6,310 nt of DNA from an uncultured Bacteroidales bacterium. Lineage in GTDB: Bacteria; Bacteroidota; Bacteroidia; Bacteroidales; UBA932. Numbering within the stretch: position 1 is the first letter of the stretch; the number at the start of each line of letters is the position of its first letter. The position numbers and the translations under genes are program-made. The notes beneath the pieces are model-generated. The model was not told the origin of the DNA. It made no database searches and saw nothing but the letters and a program-made list of their open reading frames with translations. This document shows, one piece after another, positions 5,769-6,310 of this stretch. Location: assembly GCA_946406095.1 (NCBI GenBank), contig CAMJJO010000099.1:1-6310 (forward strand), read 5' to 3'.

Positions 5769-6269
5769 TCATTTGCTGTATTTTTGGACCAGTTCCTCAT
5801 ATGAAGGACACATTCTGACAGTAGTTCTCATTTTCTCATCTGGCGGAAAAAATTTATATTCTCCATAATCTGCCATAAACTGACTTTGCGACAAATAATA
5901 AATGGCAATTACACAGGATGGGTTATTCCTTATTGCTTCTGATTCCTCTTCAGTCAACCAACCATTACTACGGTTATAGTTTAATAATCTTACATTCACT
6001 TGAGACGGATCAAGAATGACTAATGCTACTGAATCACCTACCGCTTTGCGGCAATCAGCCTCACTGTCAAATTCGAACCATACCTGCTCTTCTCCTGTCG
6101 AATAGTAGTCCCCACTCCTTACAAATGTATCGGAAACATAATGAGTAATCAGAATGCAGGCTAATGGGCTAACACTGCTTCTGTTCTCAATTCGATAACC
6201 AACTCTTCGAATGCAGGAAAGCAATACACAGATAGATAATACTATCACAAATACATACTTTGTTTTCAT
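5769..6269 (-). CDS. small lipoprotein of unknown function
   Basis: I do not recognise this 166-residue protein. The N-terminus is a type II signal peptide: MKTKY, a hydrophobic run (residues 6-17) and lipobox LLSC with Cys19, followed by IRRVGYRIENRSS. The mature part reads as a compact mixed alpha/beta domain: LACILITHYVSDTFV (36-50), an aromatic/acidic stretch EQVWFEFDSEADC (61-73), VALVILD (81-87), then SCVIAIYYLS (118-127) and a C-terminal tail KMRTTVRMCPSYEELVQKYSK. It has several Cys residues besides Cys19 (38, 73, 119, 154), so disulfides are possible in the periplasm. The composition is AT-rich and unlike the genes to its left. The TGA stop overlaps an ATG at 5772, and the next signal-peptide start is 65 bases further on. 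A 41-base AT-rich stretch lies upstream before the window ends. Confidence 0.75.
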   Translation of the reverse strand: MKTKYVFVIVLSICVLLSCIRRVGYRIENRSSVSPLACILITHYVSDTFVRSGDYYSTGEEQVWFEFDSEADCRKAVGDSVALVILDPSQVNVRLLNYNRSNGWLTEEESEAIRNNPSCVIAIYYLSQSQFMADYGEYKFFPPDEKMRTTVRMCPSYEELVQKYSK

Positions 6270-6289
6270 AAATAAAACTATATTAACGG

Positions 6290-6297
6290 CTAATATA
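6290..6297 (-). promoter_or_regulatory. possible -7-like box for the right-edge lipoprotein gene
   Basis: The minus strand reads TATATTAG, one mismatch from TAnnTTTG, ending 20 bases before the ATG at 6269. That leader length is similar to trxB and upp here. A second one-mismatch candidate, TAGTTTTA, sits at 6273-6280, closer to the ATG. The region is nearly all A/T and is cut by the window edge, so both are tentative. Confidence 0.22.
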
Positions 6298-6310
6298 CTA
6301 TTAAATAAAA

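Overview
The window looks like chromosomal DNA of a Bacteroidota bacterium, most likely order Bacteroidales. Three things point there: the short omega-family RNA polymerase subunit following a BamD lipoprotein gene, exact matches to the Bacteroidota -7 promoter consensus TAnnTTTG in front of several genes, and starts without clear Shine-Dalgarno sequences. Most of the window (about 1-5130) is GC-rich; hand counts of single 60-base lines give 36/60 at 2281 and 42/60 at 3361. From about 5130 to the right edge it becomes clearly AT-richer (28/60 at 5401, 15/60 at 5701, 21/60 at 5881).

Layout. Left block, all minus strand, read right to left: trxB (thioredoxin reductase), bamD (outer-membrane assembly lipoprotein, overlapping trxB by 4 nt) and an rpoZ-like omega gene cut by the left edge. 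A 75-base divergent promoter region (1958-2032) separates trxB from upp (uracil phosphoribosyltransferase, plus strand). It carries one -7 box for each direction. upp meets rpoN (sigma-54) tail to tail with only 6 bases between the stop codons. rpoN is the last gene of a tight minus-strand operon made of a LEA/WHy-type lipoprotein, a SPOR-domain exported protein and rpoN, joined by a 4-nt overlap and a 3-nt gap. A perfect -7 box lies only 8 bases before the first ATG of this operon.

Right block (5218-6269), minus strand: two small genes I do not recognise, one lipoprotein and one exported protein with two hydrophobic segments, in the AT-richer DNA. They end in front of a hairpin at 5159-5183 that pairs over 10 bp only when transcribed from the minus strand, so it probably terminates this pair and separates it from the rpoN operon.

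Functionally, the window mixes envelope biogenesis (BamD, a SPOR protein, three lipoproteins or exported proteins of unknown role) with transcription factors (omega, sigma-54), redox homeostasis (TrxB) and pyrimidine salvage (Upp). Most of it is ordinary housekeeping sequence. The part least explained by known families is the AT-rich exported gene pair at the right end. I saw no CRISPR array, tRNA, rRNA, insertion sequence or attachment site.
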